Positions 1 to 9,914 are shown, counted from the stretch's first letter. The stretch is 64,000 nucleotides of DNA from Pantoea sp. alder81 (GCF_020179835.1 NZ_JAIUDA010000003.1:62001-126000); one strand, 5' to 3'. Notes: generated from the sequence alone by a model not told the origin. Numbers and translations are program-made.

Positions 1-873
1 TCGGTGCCGGAATATGATCGACTCGAAATCCGTCACGCTGACACGCTGAATCGCCTGATTGAGGCGGAAGCGGTCACTGTGTGGCGGAAGCCCGACACCG
101 GGCCGTACAGTGCGTTGATTTGGGCGCCGGAACTGCACCGTATCAATGGACAATGGGTGATTTACTTTGCTGCTGCCCCGACGCGCGACATCAAAGACGG
201 TCTATTTCAGCATCGTATGTATGCGCTGGTGTGTGATGACAGCGATCCGCTTTCTGGCCACTGGCAGCCTGCTCGACGTGTGTTTACCCCTATCGATTCG
301 TTCTCTCTCGATGCAACGCATTTCGTGCATCAGGGCAAAAACTGGTATCTGTGGGCACAGAAGGATCCCGCGATTCCGGGCAATTCCAATCTCTATCTTG
401 CAGAGTTACTCAACCCCTGGACGCTGAAAAGCGCACCGGTGATGCTCAGTCGGCCGGAATATGAGTGGGAGTGCGCAGGCTTTAGCGTTAATGAGGGCCC
501 TGCTGCTATCCATCACGGCGATCGGCTGTTTGTTACCTATTCCGCTAGCGCAACTGATGAGAATTATTGCCTCGGGATCCTGAGCATTGATGTGATGGCC
601 GATCCACTCGATAGCACAGCCTGGCAGAAGTCAGCACGACCGGTCTTCACCACCAGTTGGGAGAATCAGCAGTATGGCCCGGGGCACAACAGCTTTACGC
701 AGGATGAGGAAGGAAGGGATGTGCTGGTGTATCACGCACGGAATTACACCGAAATTGAGGGCGATCCATTATGGGATCCGAATCGCCATACGCGCCTGAA
801 GTACTTCGCATGGCGAGAGGACGGCACACCAGATTTCGGTGTACCGCCTGCCGATCACACCAGCGTGCCGTAA
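1..873 (+). CDS. GH43 family glycoside hydrolase, 5' end outside window
   Basis: This is a five-bladed beta-propeller glycosidase of family GH43, which mostly contains arabinofuranosidases and xylosidases acting on plant hemicellulose or pectin side chains. The frame is open from the first base, and a GTG at position 4 is probably internal, because the family has an N-terminal segment with the catalytic-base Asp that is missing here. Visible motifs are IWAPELH near residue 40, SFSLDATHF near residue 100 (the second conserved Asp), and VNEGPA near residue 162, which carries the likely general-acid Glu. No signal peptide can be judged. The stop overlaps the end of convergent ampE by 19 bp. The family is secure; the arabinanase-type substrate is an inference. 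Confidence 0.85.
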   Translation, partial: SVPEYDRLEIRHADTLNRLIEAEAVTVWRKPDTGPYSALIWAPELHRINGQWVIYFAAAPTRDIKDGLFQHRMYALVCDDSDPLSGHWQPARRVFTPIDSFSLDATHFVHQGKNWYLWAQKDPAIPGNSNLYLAELLNPWTLKSAPVMLSRPEYEWECAGFSVNEGPAAIHHGDRLFVTYSASATDENYCLGILSIDVMADPLDSTAWQKSARPVFTTSWENQQYGPGHNSFTQDEEGRDVLVYHARNYTEIEGDPLWDPNRHTRLKYFAWREDGTPDFGVPPADHTSVP

Positions 874-1709
874 ATGGTCAGCAACGCAACCACGACAACC
901 AGCACCAGTGATATACGCTTTGCCAGCGCCACGGCCACCCGTGGCGTTTCGACTTTATCCATGTGCGGATCACGCGCTAACGAGAACTGCGCCAGGCTGG
1001 TCAGCACCTGATATTGCGAACGATGGCGATCGCTCAATGAGGCAAACCACGCAGGTAATGCCCGCTCACCATGGCCTAAGAGTGCATAAGCCACACCTGC
1101 CAGACGCACCGGGATCCAGTCCAGTACGTGCAGTACGCGATCAACACCTGACTGCGCGCGCTCCAGTGGAGAATGGTGTTTCGCCAGCCAGCTCTGCCAG
1201 GCACGCAGAAATGCATAACCCACCAGCAGCACCGGGCCGTAAGGGCCGCCGACAACAAACCAGAACAGCGGTGCGAGGTAGAAGCGGAAGTTAATCCAAA
1301 TCAGGGCATTTTGTAGTTCACGCAGAAACTCGCGCTCACTACATTCAACGGGCACACCATGAATCAGCGTCAGTTCGGCAGCCATGGCCTGATGCGCCGC
1401 TTCATCATCGTGGCTGGCGGCTTTCAGATAGCGGTGATAGTGCAGACGCACCGAGCCTGCGCCAATGCACAACAAGCCCACCACAATCCAGAATGCCAGT
1501 TGCGCCACGCCAAACAAAATGCCTTTCAGGCTCCACACCACCAGCCAGACAATTAGCATCGCGATGAGGGTCATCACCAGCGTGCGCAGCAGTGAAAATC
1601 GCTGGCGTCCGCGGAACAGCGGCTCCAGACGATGATCCAGCTGCCAATGCTCACCCAATTTAAACAGGCGTTCCCAACCTAACACTAATAACAAGCTAAA
1701 CAACGTCAT
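855..1709 (-). CDS. ampE: AmpE, inner-membrane regulatory protein
   Basis: AmpE is the polytopic inner-membrane protein encoded with AmpD. It has been implicated in beta-lactamase regulation, but its biochemical role is unsettled. The ATG at 1709 was chosen because it gives [20 protein letters not shown] and 284 residues, the usual AmpE length; an upstream in-frame ATG would add 21 residues lying inside ampD. Hydrophobic segments lie near residues 40-75, 145-170 and at the C-terminus, which ends in LLTIYGTLV. It follows ampD by 16 nt and is preceded by a GGAG-type ribosome site, so the two are probably cotranscribed. Its 3' end overlaps the GH43 gene tail to tail. Confidence 0.95.
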   Translation of the reverse strand: MTLFSLLLVLGWERLFKLGEHWQLDHRLEPLFRGRQRFSLLRTLVMTLIAMLIVWLVVWSLKGILFGVAQLAFWIVVGLLCIGAGSVRLHYHRYLKAASHDDEAAHQAMAAELTLIHGVPVECSEREFLRELQNALIWINFRFYLAPLFWFVVGGPYGPVLLVGYAFLRAWQSWLAKHHSPLERAQSGVDRVLHVLDWIPVRLAGVAYALLGHGERALPAWFASLSDRHRSQYQVLTSLAQFSLARDPHMDKVETPRVAVALAKRISLVLVVVVALLTIYGTLV

Positions 1710-1725
1710 ACCTGCTCCTGCTGTT

Positions 1726-2277
1726 TCAGGGATTCTCCTGCCTGATGGACTCTTTATAGCGTATCCAGTCAAATGCGGGGCCTGGATCGGTTTTGCGCTG
1801 CGGCGCGATATCGCTGTGCCCGGTGATGCGTTCCAGCGTCAGCGGATAGTGCTTGAGCAACAAGGCGCTGACCTTTTTTAACGTCTTATACTGCGCATCG
1901 GTATACGGCAGCGTATCCGTGCCTTCCAGCTCAATGCCCATTGAGAAATCATTGCAGTTTTCTCGCCCGGCAAATTGCGACACGCCGGCATGCCATGCGC
2001 GCTGATCAAAAGAAACATACTGCACCAATTCACCATCACGACGAATCAGGCAGTGTGCCGCCACGCGCAATTGCGCGATATCGGCAAAATAGGGGTGTTC
2101 ATCCGGCGGTAAAGTCCCGGTAAACAGTTGATCAATCCACGGACCACCAAATTCACCCGGCGGCAAACTGATATTATGAATGATCAGCAACGAGGGAATT
2201 TCATTTTCCGGTCGTTGGTTAAAGTGCGGCGAGAGCACTTTGCGCGCGCTGGTGATCCAGCCATCTTCCAGTTTCAT
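1726..2277 (-). CDS. ampD: AmpD, 1,6-anhydro-N-acetylmuramyl-L-alanine amidase
   Basis: AmpD is the cytoplasmic zinc amidase that removes the stem peptide from anhydro-muropeptides during cell wall recycling. Where an AmpR/AmpC system exists, loss of AmpD derepresses beta-lactamase. The protein has 183 residues, the family length. The zinc ligands His34, His154 and Asp164 are present, as are Glu116 and Lys162 of the active site ([37 protein letters not shown] spans them). No signal peptide is seen, as expected. It is the first gene of ampDE and is divergent from nadC across about 180 bp. No ampC or ampR lies in the window. Confidence 0.97.
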   Translation of the reverse strand: MKLEDGWITSARKVLSPHFNQRPENEIPSLLIIHNISLPPGEFGGPWIDQLFTGTLPPDEHPYFADIAQLRVAAHCLIRRDGELVQYVSFDQRAWHAGVSQFAGRENCNDFSMGIELEGTDTLPYTDAQYKTLKKVSALLLKHYPLTLERITGHSDIAPQRKTDPGPAFDWIRYKESIRQENP

Positions 2278-2358
2278 GCTCTAAATCCTAAGCAAAATCA
2301 GGCTGAGAATAACATGTTTCCCCTTTTCGGCTTGTGACTTAATGCGAATGGCGATCGA

Positions 2359-2376
2359 TGTTAAGGATACTAAACA
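2359..2376. promoter_or_regulatory. Putative NadR operator upstream of nadC
   Basis: The 18-bp sequence TGTTAAGGATACTAAACA matches the known NadR palindrome TGTTTA-N6-TAAACA at 11 of 12 defined positions. It lies about 80 bp before the nadC start in the ampD-nadC divergent region. Binding by NadR is an inference from sequence match and from the NAD-synthesis target gene. Confidence 0.55.
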
Positions 2377-2401
2377 TTTCAACTATCGCGACTGGCAATA
2401 G

Positions 2402-3355
<954 letters not shown>

Positions 3356-3368
3356 TATTCCCCCTCTT

Positions 3369-3392
3369 ACCGCCGCATCTGCGCGGCGGTTT
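3369..3392 (+). terminator. Terminator after nadC
   Basis: ACCGCCGC (3369-3376) pairs with GCGGCGGT (3383-3390) around a 6-nt loop, followed by a short T run. It sits 13 bp after the nadC stop and isolates nadC from ppdD. Confidence 0.7.
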
Positions 3393-3535
3393 GTGAGTCA
3401 TATTCCCGTTTACTGTTGCCTCCTCTGCAAACGCAGCGATTCATTACAGCCTGCTCTCCAGCAATAAACAGACTCACTATCGCTTTCCGACACCGTTTTC
3501 TACCTTAGCCGCTCCACAATAAGGAGCTTTTAACA

Positions 3536-3979
3536 ATGGAAAGACAACGGGGTTTTACCCTCATCGAGCTGATGATCGTGATTGGCATTGTGGCCATCTT
3601 GAGCGCTATCGGCCTGCCCAGTTATCAAAATTATCTCCAACGCGCCGCGCTGACTGACATGTTGCAAACCATGGTGCCGTATAAAACCGCAGTGGAACTC
3701 TGCGCGATTGAACGTGGCGGTCCCACTCAGTGCCAGGCGGGTGCGGGCGGTATTCCTGCTGCCAAAGGTTCACGTTATGTGGCCTCGCTAAGCGTCGTGA
3801 ATGGCGCCATCACCTTAGTGGGCCAGGAAAGTCTTACCGGGTTGAGTGTAGAAATGACACCGATTTGGAACACCACGGAAGGCACGCTGGATTGGCAACG
3901 CAGTTGCACCAGCACCAATGCCAGCCTGCGCGACAGCTGTCTTGAACAATTCCGCTTCACCGATAAGGACACTCGCTGA
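3536..3979 (+). CDS. ppdD: PpdD, major type IV pilin precursor
   Basis: PpdD is a type IVa pilin subunit. The leader is five residues plus Gly6, followed by the classic prepilin peptidase site G/FTLIELMIVIGIVAIL: Phe7 becomes the methylated N-terminus, Glu11 is the conserved +5 residue, and residues 7-28 form the hydrophobic spine helix. The globular part carries four cysteines in the spacing seen in PpdD (Cys52 and Cys61, then two near the C-terminus). The ATG at 3536 follows a strong AAGGAG. The stop overlaps hofB by one base, so ppdD-hofB-hofC form one operon. The pilus is usually silent in E. coli; expression here cannot be inferred. Confidence 0.95.
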   Translation: MERQRGFTLIELMIVIGIVAILSAIGLPSYQNYLQRAALTDMLQTMVPYKTAVELCAIERGGPTQCQAGAGGIPAAKGSRYVASLSVVNGAITLVGQESLTGLSVEMTPIWNTTEGTLDWQRSCTSTNASLRDSCLEQFRFTDKDTR

Positions 3980-5367
3980 TGGCACAGCCCAACACCCCGA
4001 TCCAGACCCTATGCGCACGTTACCAGGCGGTGATGCTTCAGCATGACGCCACATCACTGCGCGTTGCGGTAGCGGAAACGCCCGATCCGCTGCTGCTGGA
4101 AGCCCTGCAATTCGCCAGCCAGTGCAAAGTGGAAGTCGAGTGCTGGCCTGCGGCAAGACTGGAGCAGCTACTGCACAAACCTGATGACTCGCCGGCCTTG
4201 CACGAACCGGCCGCGACCGAAACAGCAATCAATGCCGTTGAGCAGATTTTGCGCCAGGCGATCCAGCGCCGTGCTTCTGACGTCCATTTTGAACCTCAGC
4301 AGCAGGGGTTACGCGTTCGATTACGTATTGATGGCGTCTTGCATAAACTGTCACATTTGCCGGATGCACCCACAGCTGCGGTGCTTGCCAGGCTGAAAAT
4401 CCTCGGTGGGCTGGATATCGCCGAGCGTCGCTTGCCACAAGATGGGCAATTCACCCTGGACATTGACGATCAACAGGCCGCTTTTCGCCTCTCTACCTTA
4501 CCTATTAGCCACGGTGAGAAAGCCGTGGTGCGACTGCTGCAAAGTGAAAACAGCGCGATCACGCTGGATAAACTCGGTATGCCGATTGCCCAGTTACGGC
4601 TACTTAAGCACGCACTGGCGAAACCTCAGGGGCTGATACTGGTCACCGGGCCTACCGGCAGCGGTAAAACCTTCACTCTGTATAGCGGCCTGAGCGCTCT
4701 GAATATGCCGGATAAAAATGTGTGTAGCGTGGAAGATCCGGTGGAAATCCCCTTAGAAGGCATCAACCAGACACAAATTCAGCCGCGTAGCGGACTCGAT
4801 TTTAATCGGGTGCTGCGGGCTCTGCTGCGACAGGACCCGGATGTGATTATGGTGGGAGAAATCCGCGATGCCGAAACGGCCAGCATTGCCGTTAAAGCGG
4901 CGCAGACCGGGCATCTGGTGCTATCAACATTGCATACCAATTCGACGGCAGAAACGCTAACGCGTCTGCGACAGATGGACATTCCCGGTTACCTGCTTGG
5001 CCCGGCCCTGCAGTTAGTCATCGCGCAGCGTCTGGTACGAAGGCTCTGCGAGCACTGCCGCCAGCCAGCACAGGCCATTGCACATCTGCCACACGACATC
5101 TGGCCTGGCACCTTACAAACCTGGCGTGCTCCAGGCTGTGACCACTGCTTCTCGGGCTATTACGGACGCCTGGCATTGTTTGAGGTGCTTCCGATGAGTA
5201 ACAAGCTGCAGAACGCGATTTCAGCCGATATGCCGCTGGAGCACATCATCGCACTGGCCAGTGAAGGCGGCATGAAAACGTTGCTCGCCGCCGGGCTGGA
5301 GGCCGTAAGTCGCGGTGACACCTCCTTTGAAGAAGTTCAGCGGGTTGTGGGATTGGGGGATGGCTAA
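3979..5367 (+). CDS. hofB: HofB, type IV pilus assembly ATPase (GspE/PilB family)
   Basis: HofB is the cytoplasmic hexameric ATPase that powers pilin polymerisation. It has 462 residues. Walker A GPTGSGKT lies at residues 224-231, followed by the Asp box (VEDPVEIPLEG), Walker B (DVIMVGEIRD) and His box (TGHLVLSTLHTN). Near residues 355-395 two CxxC pairs (CEHC, CDHC) form the usual zinc-binding tetracysteine motif. The N-terminal domain is shorter than that of full PilB proteins, as is typical of HofB. It overlaps ppdD by 1 nt and hofC by 8 nt, which suggests translational coupling. Confidence 0.95.
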   Translation: MAQPNTPIQTLCARYQAVMLQHDATSLRVAVAETPDPLLLEALQFASQCKVEVECWPAARLEQLLHKPDDSPALHEPAATETAINAVEQILRQAIQRRASDVHFEPQQQGLRVRLRIDGVLHKLSHLPDAPTAAVLARLKILGGLDIAERRLPQDGQFTLDIDDQQAAFRLSTLPISHGEKAVVRLLQSENSAITLDKLGMPIAQLRLLKHALAKPQGLILVTGPTGSGKTFTLYSGLSALNMPDKNVCSVEDPVEIPLEGINQTQIQPRSGLDFNRVLRALLRQDPDVIMVGEIRDAETASIAVKAAQTGHLVLSTLHTNSTAETLTRLRQMDIPGYLLGPALQLVIAQRLVRRLCEHCRQPAQAIAHLPHDIWPGTLQTWRAPGCDHCFSGYYGRLALFEVLPMSNKLQNAISADMPLEHIIALASEGGMKTLLAAGLEAVSRGDTSFEEVQRVVGLGDG

Positions 5368-6559
5368 TCTCTATCAATTCCGCTGGCAGGCGCTGGACAC
5401 GCTGGGCGCATTACTGGAAGGGGATTCATTGGTGGCCAGTCAGGATGCGCTTCTCGAGCAGCTTTCACATCGCGGTATGCTGCCGGTCAGCTGGCATCGT
5501 GGGAAATGCTGGCGCATGCGTGACTGGAAGTGGCAGCACAAAATTGACCTGGTTCGCCAGTTGGCAACCTTGCTAAAAGCAGGACTGCCGCTGGCGGAGA
5601 GTCTGACGTTGCTGGCTGAAGGGCACCCGCATGCAGGCTGGCGTTTAATGCTTAACGAATTGCAACGCCGGGTAATGGCAGGAGAGGCTTTTTCATCCGC
5701 ACTCCGCGCCTGGCCGCAGATCTTCCCCGCACTGTTTCCAGCATTAATGGAAGTGGGGGAACTGACGGGACAGCTTGACGAATGCTGCCGCCAGTTAGCC
5801 TTACAACAGAGTAAGCAACAGCATCTGCGCCAGAAAGTGGTTAAAGCCTTGCGCTATCCACTGTTTATTTTGCTGGTGGCGCTGGCGGTGAGTGCAGGCA
5901 TGTTGCTGTTTGTGCTGCCCGAATTTGTCTCGGTGTATGCCAGTTTTGATGCACCGCTGCCCGCCTTCACCGCCGCCGTGATGAGTCTGTCCGAGTTTTT
6001 ACAACAGGCTGCGTTACCTCTGACGCTAACGGTGATGTGCTTATTGTTCGGCGCAAGATGGCTTTACCGTGGCTCCGTAAACTGGCAAATACGTGTTCAT
6101 CGCTGGCTATTGCGTCTGCCGTTACTTTCGACACTGTGGCGTGGTGGGCAGCTCAGCCAGATTTATGCCATCCTGCAATTGACGCAGCAGGCCGGGCTCA
6201 CCTTGTTACAAAGTCTGCAAGCCGTTGAGGTCACTCTGGGATCGCCCCTATGGCGTGAAGCGATTATCGCCTTACAGCGGCATATCGCTGGTGGTTCACC
6301 CCTGCATCAGGCTATGCAGCATCATGTGCTTTTCACCGCACTCTGTGCACAACTGATCCGGGTCGGTGAGGAAGCGGGTGCGCTGGATGTCATGCTGGCA
6401 CGTTTAGCAGAGTGGCATGAAGCACAAACGCTGATGCGGGCTGATGCACTCGCGGCTTCGCTCGAACCCTTGATGATGGTGGTGATCGGTGGGATTGTCG
6501 GGACGTTGGTGATTGCCATGTACCTGCCGGTATTTGGTTTAGGCGATGCCATTCGTTAA
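5360..6559 (+). CDS. hofC: HofC, type IV pilus inner-membrane platform protein (GspF/PilC family)
   Basis: HofC is the polytopic platform protein that works with HofB in pilus assembly. The ATG at 5360 overlaps the end of hofB by 8 nt and gives MANLYQFRWQALD and 399 residues; an upstream ATG at 5315 lies deep inside hofB. Two copies of the GspF domain are recognisable, one containing LVRQLATLLKAGLPLAESL near residue 57 and one containing IYAILQLTQQAGLTLLQSL near residue 260. Membrane helices lie between and after them, near residues 160-190, 210-225 and 365-390. It is the last gene of the operon. Its stop is followed by a hairpin and heptamer repeats, then convergent guaC. Confidence 0.94.
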   Translation: MANLYQFRWQALDTLGALLEGDSLVASQDALLEQLSHRGMLPVSWHRGKCWRMRDWKWQHKIDLVRQLATLLKAGLPLAESLTLLAEGHPHAGWRLMLNELQRRVMAGEAFSSALRAWPQIFPALFPALMEVGELTGQLDECCRQLALQQSKQQHLRQKVVKALRYPLFILLVALAVSAGMLLFVLPEFVSVYASFDAPLPAFTAAVMSLSEFLQQAALPLTLTVMCLLFGARWLYRGSVNWQIRVHRWLLRLPLLSTLWRGGQLSQIYAILQLTQQAGLTLLQSLQAVEVTLGSPLWREAIIALQRHIAGGSPLHQAMQHHVLFTALCAQLIRVGEEAGALDVMLARLAEWHEAQTLMRADALAASLEPLMMVVIGGIVGTLVIAMYLPVFGLGDAIR

Positions 6560-6560
6560 C

Positions 6561-6581
6561 AGGTGCGCGCGGTGCGCACCT
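6561..6581. other. Hairpin after hofC without a T run
   Basis: AGGTGCGC (6561-6568) and GCGCACCT (6574-6581) form an 8-bp GC-rich stem with a 5-nt loop directly after the hofC stop. There is no following T run on either strand, so it may protect the 3' end or help Rho-dependent ending, but it is not a standard intrinsic terminator. Confidence 0.5.
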
Positions 6582-6593
6582 GCCTTCAAACGT

Positions 6594-6639
6594 CAAATGC
6601 CAAATGCCAAATGCCAAATGCCAAATGCCAAATGCCAAA
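6594..6639. repeat. Heptamer tandem repeat, unit CAAATGC
   Basis: Six perfect copies of CAAATGC run from 6594 to 6635, followed by a partial CAAA. The array is in the space between the convergent ends of hofC and guaC. Perfect 7-bp arrays of this kind can change copy number by replication slippage. No coding role is visible. Confidence 0.95.
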
Positions 6640-6647
6640 CTTCGACT

Positions 6648-6672
6648 ATCAGCCATCAGCCATCAGCCATCA
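6648..6672. repeat. Second heptamer tandem repeat, unit ATCAGCC
   Basis: Three perfect copies of ATCAGCC (6648-6668) plus a partial ATCA follow only 8 bp after the CAAATGC array. The partial unit includes the guaC stop codon (TCA on this strand, 6670-6672), so slippage here would touch the end of guaC. Confidence 0.9.
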
Positions 6673-7710
6673 TCGCGTGAATACCCGATTTTCCTGTTCC
6701 GCCACACGAATGAATGTAGTGCGCTTTGTCAGTTCTTTGAGGCGTTCTGCACCAACATAGGTGCAGGCCGAACGCAGTCCGCCGAGGATATCCTTCACGG
6801 TCTCTTCCACCGGGCCACGCAGCGGCAGGCGAACGGTTTTCCCTTCTGCAGCACGATACTGGGCGACACCACCGACATGGCGTTTCATGGCGGATTCTGA
6901 ACTCATGCCATAGAACAACATAAACTGCTCGCCCTGCTCTTCGACAACATTCCCCTCGCACTCATCATGCGCCGCCAGCATGCCGCCGAGCATGACGAAA
7001 TCCGCACCGCCGCCGAAAGCTTTAGCGATATCACCCGGCACCGAACAACCACCGTCGCTGACAATCTGGCCGCCTAAGCCGTGCGCCGCATCAGCACACT
7101 CAATCACCGCTGACAGCTGCGGGTAGCCGACGCCGGTTTTCACACGCGTGGTGCAGACAGAACCGGGGCCAATGCCGACTTTGACGATATCCGCGCCAGA
7201 GAGAATCAACTCCTCAACCATCTCACCGGTGACCACATTGCCCGCACAGATAGTTTTGCCTGGGAAACTTTCACGCACTCGCTGCAGGAATTCAACAAAG
7301 TGCTCGGAGTAACCGTTGGCAACATCAATGCAGATGAAATTGAGTTGTGGCGATAAGGCGAGAATCGCAGTGAGCTTAATGAAATCGGCTTCGGAAGTAC
7401 CGGATGACACCATCACATGCCCGAGCACTGCAGCCGGCACGCGCTGGACAAATGCCTGCCAGGCTTCCACGCTGTAATGTTTATGCACTGCAGTCAGCAC
7501 ATTGAAGCTCGCCAGTGCTTCGGCCATGGTGAATGTACCCACGGTATCCATATTGGCGGCAATCAGCGGCACGCCGGTCCAGTTCAGGCCTGAATGCTTG
7601 AAAGTGTAGGTGCGTTCGAGTTCAACTTCAGAACGGCTTTTCAGGGTGGAGCGTTTGGGCCGGATTAAAACATCTTTAAAGCCCAGTTTTAAATCTTCTT
7701 CAATACGCAT
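6670..7710 (-). CDS. guaC: GMP reductase
   Basis: GuaC reduces GMP to IMP and ammonia with NADPH, allowing guanine nucleotides to be converted to adenine nucleotides. The protein is 346 residues and starts [21 protein letters not shown] like the E. coli enzyme. The IMPDH/GMPR barrel shows the catalytic loop GPGSVCTTR (Cys near 186), the phosphate-binding SDGGC and [11 protein letters not shown] blocks, and [11 protein letters not shown]. The last few residues differ from the usual NRIFNNL ending and read NRVFTR; the stop lies in the ATCAGCC repeat array. It is monocistronic and divergent from coaE. Confidence 0.96.
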   Translation of the reverse strand: MRIEEDLKLGFKDVLIRPKRSTLKSRSEVELERTYTFKHSGLNWTGVPLIAANMDTVGTFTMAEALASFNVLTAVHKHYSVEAWQAFVQRVPAAVLGHVMVSSGTSEADFIKLTAILALSPQLNFICIDVANGYSEHFVEFLQRVRESFPGKTICAGNVVTGEMVEELILSGADIVKVGIGPGSVCTTRVKTGVGYPQLSAVIECADAAHGLGGQIVSDGGCSVPGDIAKAFGGGADFVMLGGMLAAHDECEGNVVEEQGEQFMLFYGMSSESAMKRHVGGVAQYRAAEGKTVRLPLRGPVEETVKDILGGLRSACTYVGAERLKELTKRTTFIRVAEQENRVFTR

Positions 7711-7776
7711 AGCTAAGTGTCCTGGTTAGTGACGACGAACCGCAGTTCGGGTAGCGCTCACGGCTCCAGTGTCGTT

Positions 7777-7804
7777 ATCATACGCGCCATTCGTTCCGCG
7801 ACAA
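7777..7804 (-). promoter_or_regulatory. Possible guaC promoter
   Basis: On the minus strand TTGTCG (7799-7804) and TATGAT (7777-7782) are separated by 16 bp, about 65 bp before the guaC ATG. This is a reasonable sigma-70 match, unconfirmed. Confidence 0.4.
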
Positions 7805-7929
7805 GACTGCGAATTTAACTTTATTTAGGCTACAATCCCTTAAATTTAGCTGAGAAAATTGATTGTGATCATGCTCTCATCTTATTGCGGCTGACGGTCG
7901 CCCAATCAAGACAATTTTGAGAGAACGCT

Positions 7930-8538
7930 ATGCCTTTTACCGTTGCGCTCACCGGGGGAATTGGCAGTGGTAAAAGCACCATTGCCAATGCTTTCGCTGC
8001 GCTGAACGTTGATATCATTGATGCTGATGTGATTGCGCGAGAAGTGGTTGAACCCGGCTCTCCTGCCTTGCAGGCGATCGTTAAACGCCATGGCGAGTCA
8101 ATATTAACCGCCGAAGGAGCGCTGTATCGCGCCCGGCTGCGCGAGATTATTTTTCAGCAGCCAAAAGAGAAAAACTGGTTAAATCAGTTGCTCCACCCTC
8201 TTATCAATGCCCGTACGCAGCAGCTAAAATTACTGGCAACTTCACCCTATGTATTATGGGTGGTGCCGCTGTTGGTGGAAAACGGGTTACAGCATCAGGC
8301 AAATCGGGTTCTGGTGGTCGATGTGGATGAAACCACACAGTTGCAGCGTACCCAGCAGCGTGATGGCATCACGCTTAGCCAGGCAAAAAAAATTCTTGCC
8401 GCACAGGCCACTCGCGAGCAGCGTCTGGCCTGTGCGGATGACATCATCGATAACAGTGGTTCGCCCGAACAGGCGTTACCGCGCGTTGCTGAACTTCACC
8501 AGCGTTATTTACGCCTGGCAGCAACCGGACAGGATTAA
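7930..8538 (+). CDS. coaE: Dephospho-CoA kinase
   Basis: CoaE phosphorylates the ribose 3'-hydroxyl of dephospho-CoA with ATP, the last step of coenzyme A synthesis. It is a cytoplasmic P-loop kinase of 202 residues. The Walker A motif GGIGSGKST starts near residue 9, [10 protein letters not shown] follows near residue 32, and the lid and substrate region includes VPLLVENGL. It heads the coaE-zapD-yacG cluster, with 4 nt to zapD, the conserved enteric arrangement. Confidence 0.97.
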   Translation: MPFTVALTGGIGSGKSTIANAFAALNVDIIDADVIAREVVEPGSPALQAIVKRHGESILTAEGALYRARLREIIFQQPKEKNWLNQLLHPLINARTQQLKLLATSPYVLWVVPLLVENGLQHQANRVLVVDVDETTQLQRTQQRDGITLSQAKKILAAQATREQRLACADDIIDNSGSPEQALPRVAELHQRYLRLAATGQD

Positions 8539-8542
8539 CATC

Positions 8543-9286
8543 ATGAGTACAGTCGTTCTGTTTGAACACCCGCTGAATGAGAAGATGCGCACCTGGCTGC
8601 GCGTGGAGTTTTTACTCAACCAACTGCACGAGACGGTGCCCGTGGTGAATTCCGTCTCTGCCTTAGGTGTATTTCGCATCATTAGTGATCTGTTAGATAT
8701 CTTTGAGCGCGGCGATATGCGCACCGAGTTGTTAAAAGAGCTGGAGCGTCAGCAGCAAAAACTCCGCGCCTGGCTTGATGTGCCAGGTGTGGACGAACAA
8801 ACCGTCAGTAGCCTGCGTGACCGATTGAAACAACAATCCAGCGAGCTGAATGCGGCACCGCGTATGGGTCAGCAGTTGCGCGAAGATCGTTTAATTGGAT
8901 TGGTACGTCAGCGCCTGAGCATTCCTGGTGGCTGCTGCAGTTTTGACTTGCCGAGTCTGCATATCTGGCTGCACCAGCAGCAATCCCTGCGGGATACGCA
9001 GGTTAACGGCTGGCTGACATCACTGGTTCCTCTGCGCAATAGTTTGACCATGATCCTTGATCTGGTGCGTCAGTCAGGCGTATTTCGCCATCAAACCAGC
9101 CTGAACGGTTTTTATCAGGATAATGCCGAAGGTTCGGATTTGCTGCGTCTCCAGCTTACCCTTGAGGATGCACTTTACCCGCAGGTCTCAGGCCATAAAA
9201 GCCGTTACGCCATACGCTTTCTGCCGCTCGACAGCGAACGTGGTGAAGTGCCAGCTCGACTGAATTTTGAATTAGCCTGTTGTTAG
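8543..9286 (+). CDS. zapD: ZapD, FtsZ-bundling division protein
   Basis: ZapD (formerly YacF) is a cytoplasmic division factor that binds the FtsZ C-terminal tail and cross-links FtsZ filaments. The ATG at 8543 gives 247 residues starting [20 protein letters not shown], the family length and N-terminus. The all-helical N-terminal domain (about residues 1-110) and C-terminal beta domain, with RYAIRFLPL near the end, are conserved. It sits between coaE and yacG. Its partner FtsZ is encoded about 5 kb away in the same window. Confidence 0.95.
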   Translation: MSTVVLFEHPLNEKMRTWLRVEFLLNQLHETVPVVNSVSALGVFRIISDLLDIFERGDMRTELLKELERQQQKLRAWLDVPGVDEQTVSSLRDRLKQQSSELNAAPRMGQQLREDRLIGLVRQRLSIPGGCCSFDLPSLHIWLHQQQSLRDTQVNGWLTSLVPLRNSLTMILDLVRQSGVFRHQTSLNGFYQDNAEGSDLLRLQLTLEDALYPQVSGHKSRYAIRFLPLDSERGEVPARLNFELACC

Positions 9287-9294
9287 AGGATGTT

Positions 9295-9492
9295 ATGCAA
9301 GAAGAGATAATTACCGTACCTTGCCCAAACTGCGGTAGAGATGTGATGTGGGATGAACTGAGTCCGTGGCGCCCGTTTTGCAGTAAGCGTTGTCAGTTGA
9401 TTGATCTGGGTGAATGGGCTGCAGAAGAGAAACGCATTCCCAGCGATAGCGATCTGACCGACAGCGACGACTGGAGCGAAGAACAACACTAA
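9295..9492 (+). CDS. yacG: YacG, zinc-binding DNA gyrase inhibitor
   Basis: YacG is a small zinc protein that binds GyrB and inhibits gyrase in E. coli. The ATG at 9295 follows AGAGGA and gives 65 residues, the E. coli length; an in-frame ATG 15 nt earlier overlaps zapD. The zinc ligands are Cys10, Cys13, Cys29 and Cys33 (CPNC and CSKRC), and the C-terminal tail is acidic ([14 protein letters not shown]). It is the last gene of the coaE cluster, ending before a terminator shared with convergent mutT. Confidence 0.95.
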   Translation: MQEEIITVPCPNCGRDVMWDELSPWRPFCSKRCQLIDLGEWAAEEKRIPSDSDLTDSDDWSEEQH

Positions 9493-9497
9493 TAGGT

Positions 9498-9515
9498 AAG
9501 GGGCTTTCGCCCCTT
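9498..9515. terminator. Bidirectional terminator between yacG and mutT
   Basis: AAGGGGC (9498-9504) and GCCCCTT (9509-9515) form a hairpin with a TTTC loop between the convergent yacG and mutT stops. It lacks a long T run, so its efficiency is uncertain. Confidence 0.6.
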
Positions 9516-9518
9516 CGC

Positions 9519-9914
9519 TTAAATTTCGTCAGCCACCAGGCGGGCGATCAGCTCATGATTGGCCGGCGGAAACTCATCCGCGACTAAATCGCGTTGTTCC
9601 ACCCAACGCTGTGGCTGCCCTTCGCGACCATAGGGCTCACCGTTCCATCCCTCCACCAGGAAGAAATGCAGTGTGACGCGCAGATCGTCATAGCTGTGAT
9701 CCGCCAGACCAACCGCCTTAGCGGCTGTCACTTCAATGCCGGTCTCTTCCATTAACTCACGCTTCAGCGCTTGTTCCGCGGTTTCATCCTGTTCAATTTT
9801 GCCGCCAGGAAACTCCCATTTGTTCGCCATGTAGGAACTCGCCGCACGCTGGGCAAGGAAGATTTGACGACTGGCATTGCGAATGATGCCCACCGCGACT
9901 TGCAGGTGTTTCAT
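9519..9914 (-). CDS. mutT: MutT, 8-oxo-dGTP diphosphatase
   Basis: MutT hydrolyses 8-oxo-dGTP to the monophosphate and so prevents A:T to C:G transversions. It is a 131-residue Nudix protein, close to the E. coli length of 129. The Nudix box runs from residue 38 as GGKIEQDETAEQALKRELME followed by ETGI, with all metal-binding Glu residues present. The N-terminus MKHLQVAVGIIR is typical. It lies downstream of secA on the same strand, but the secA terminator and a gap of about 110 bp separate them. Confidence 0.96.
   Translation of the reverse strand: MKHLQVAVGIIRNASRQIFLAQRAASSYMANKWEFPGGKIEQDETAEQALKRELMEETGIEVTAAKAVGLADHSYDDLRVTLHFFLVEGWNGEPYGREGQPQRWVEQRDLVADEFPPANHELIARLVADEI

Noticed and set aside
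6594-6672. The repeat clusters as a CRISPR array.
   Set aside because: Units are 7 bp with no spacers and no cas genes are nearby.
6563-6900. Open frames through the heptamer repeats that give repeating peptides.
   Set aside because: They exist because the 7-bp arrays lack stops in some frames; they enter guaC antisense and have no ribosome site.
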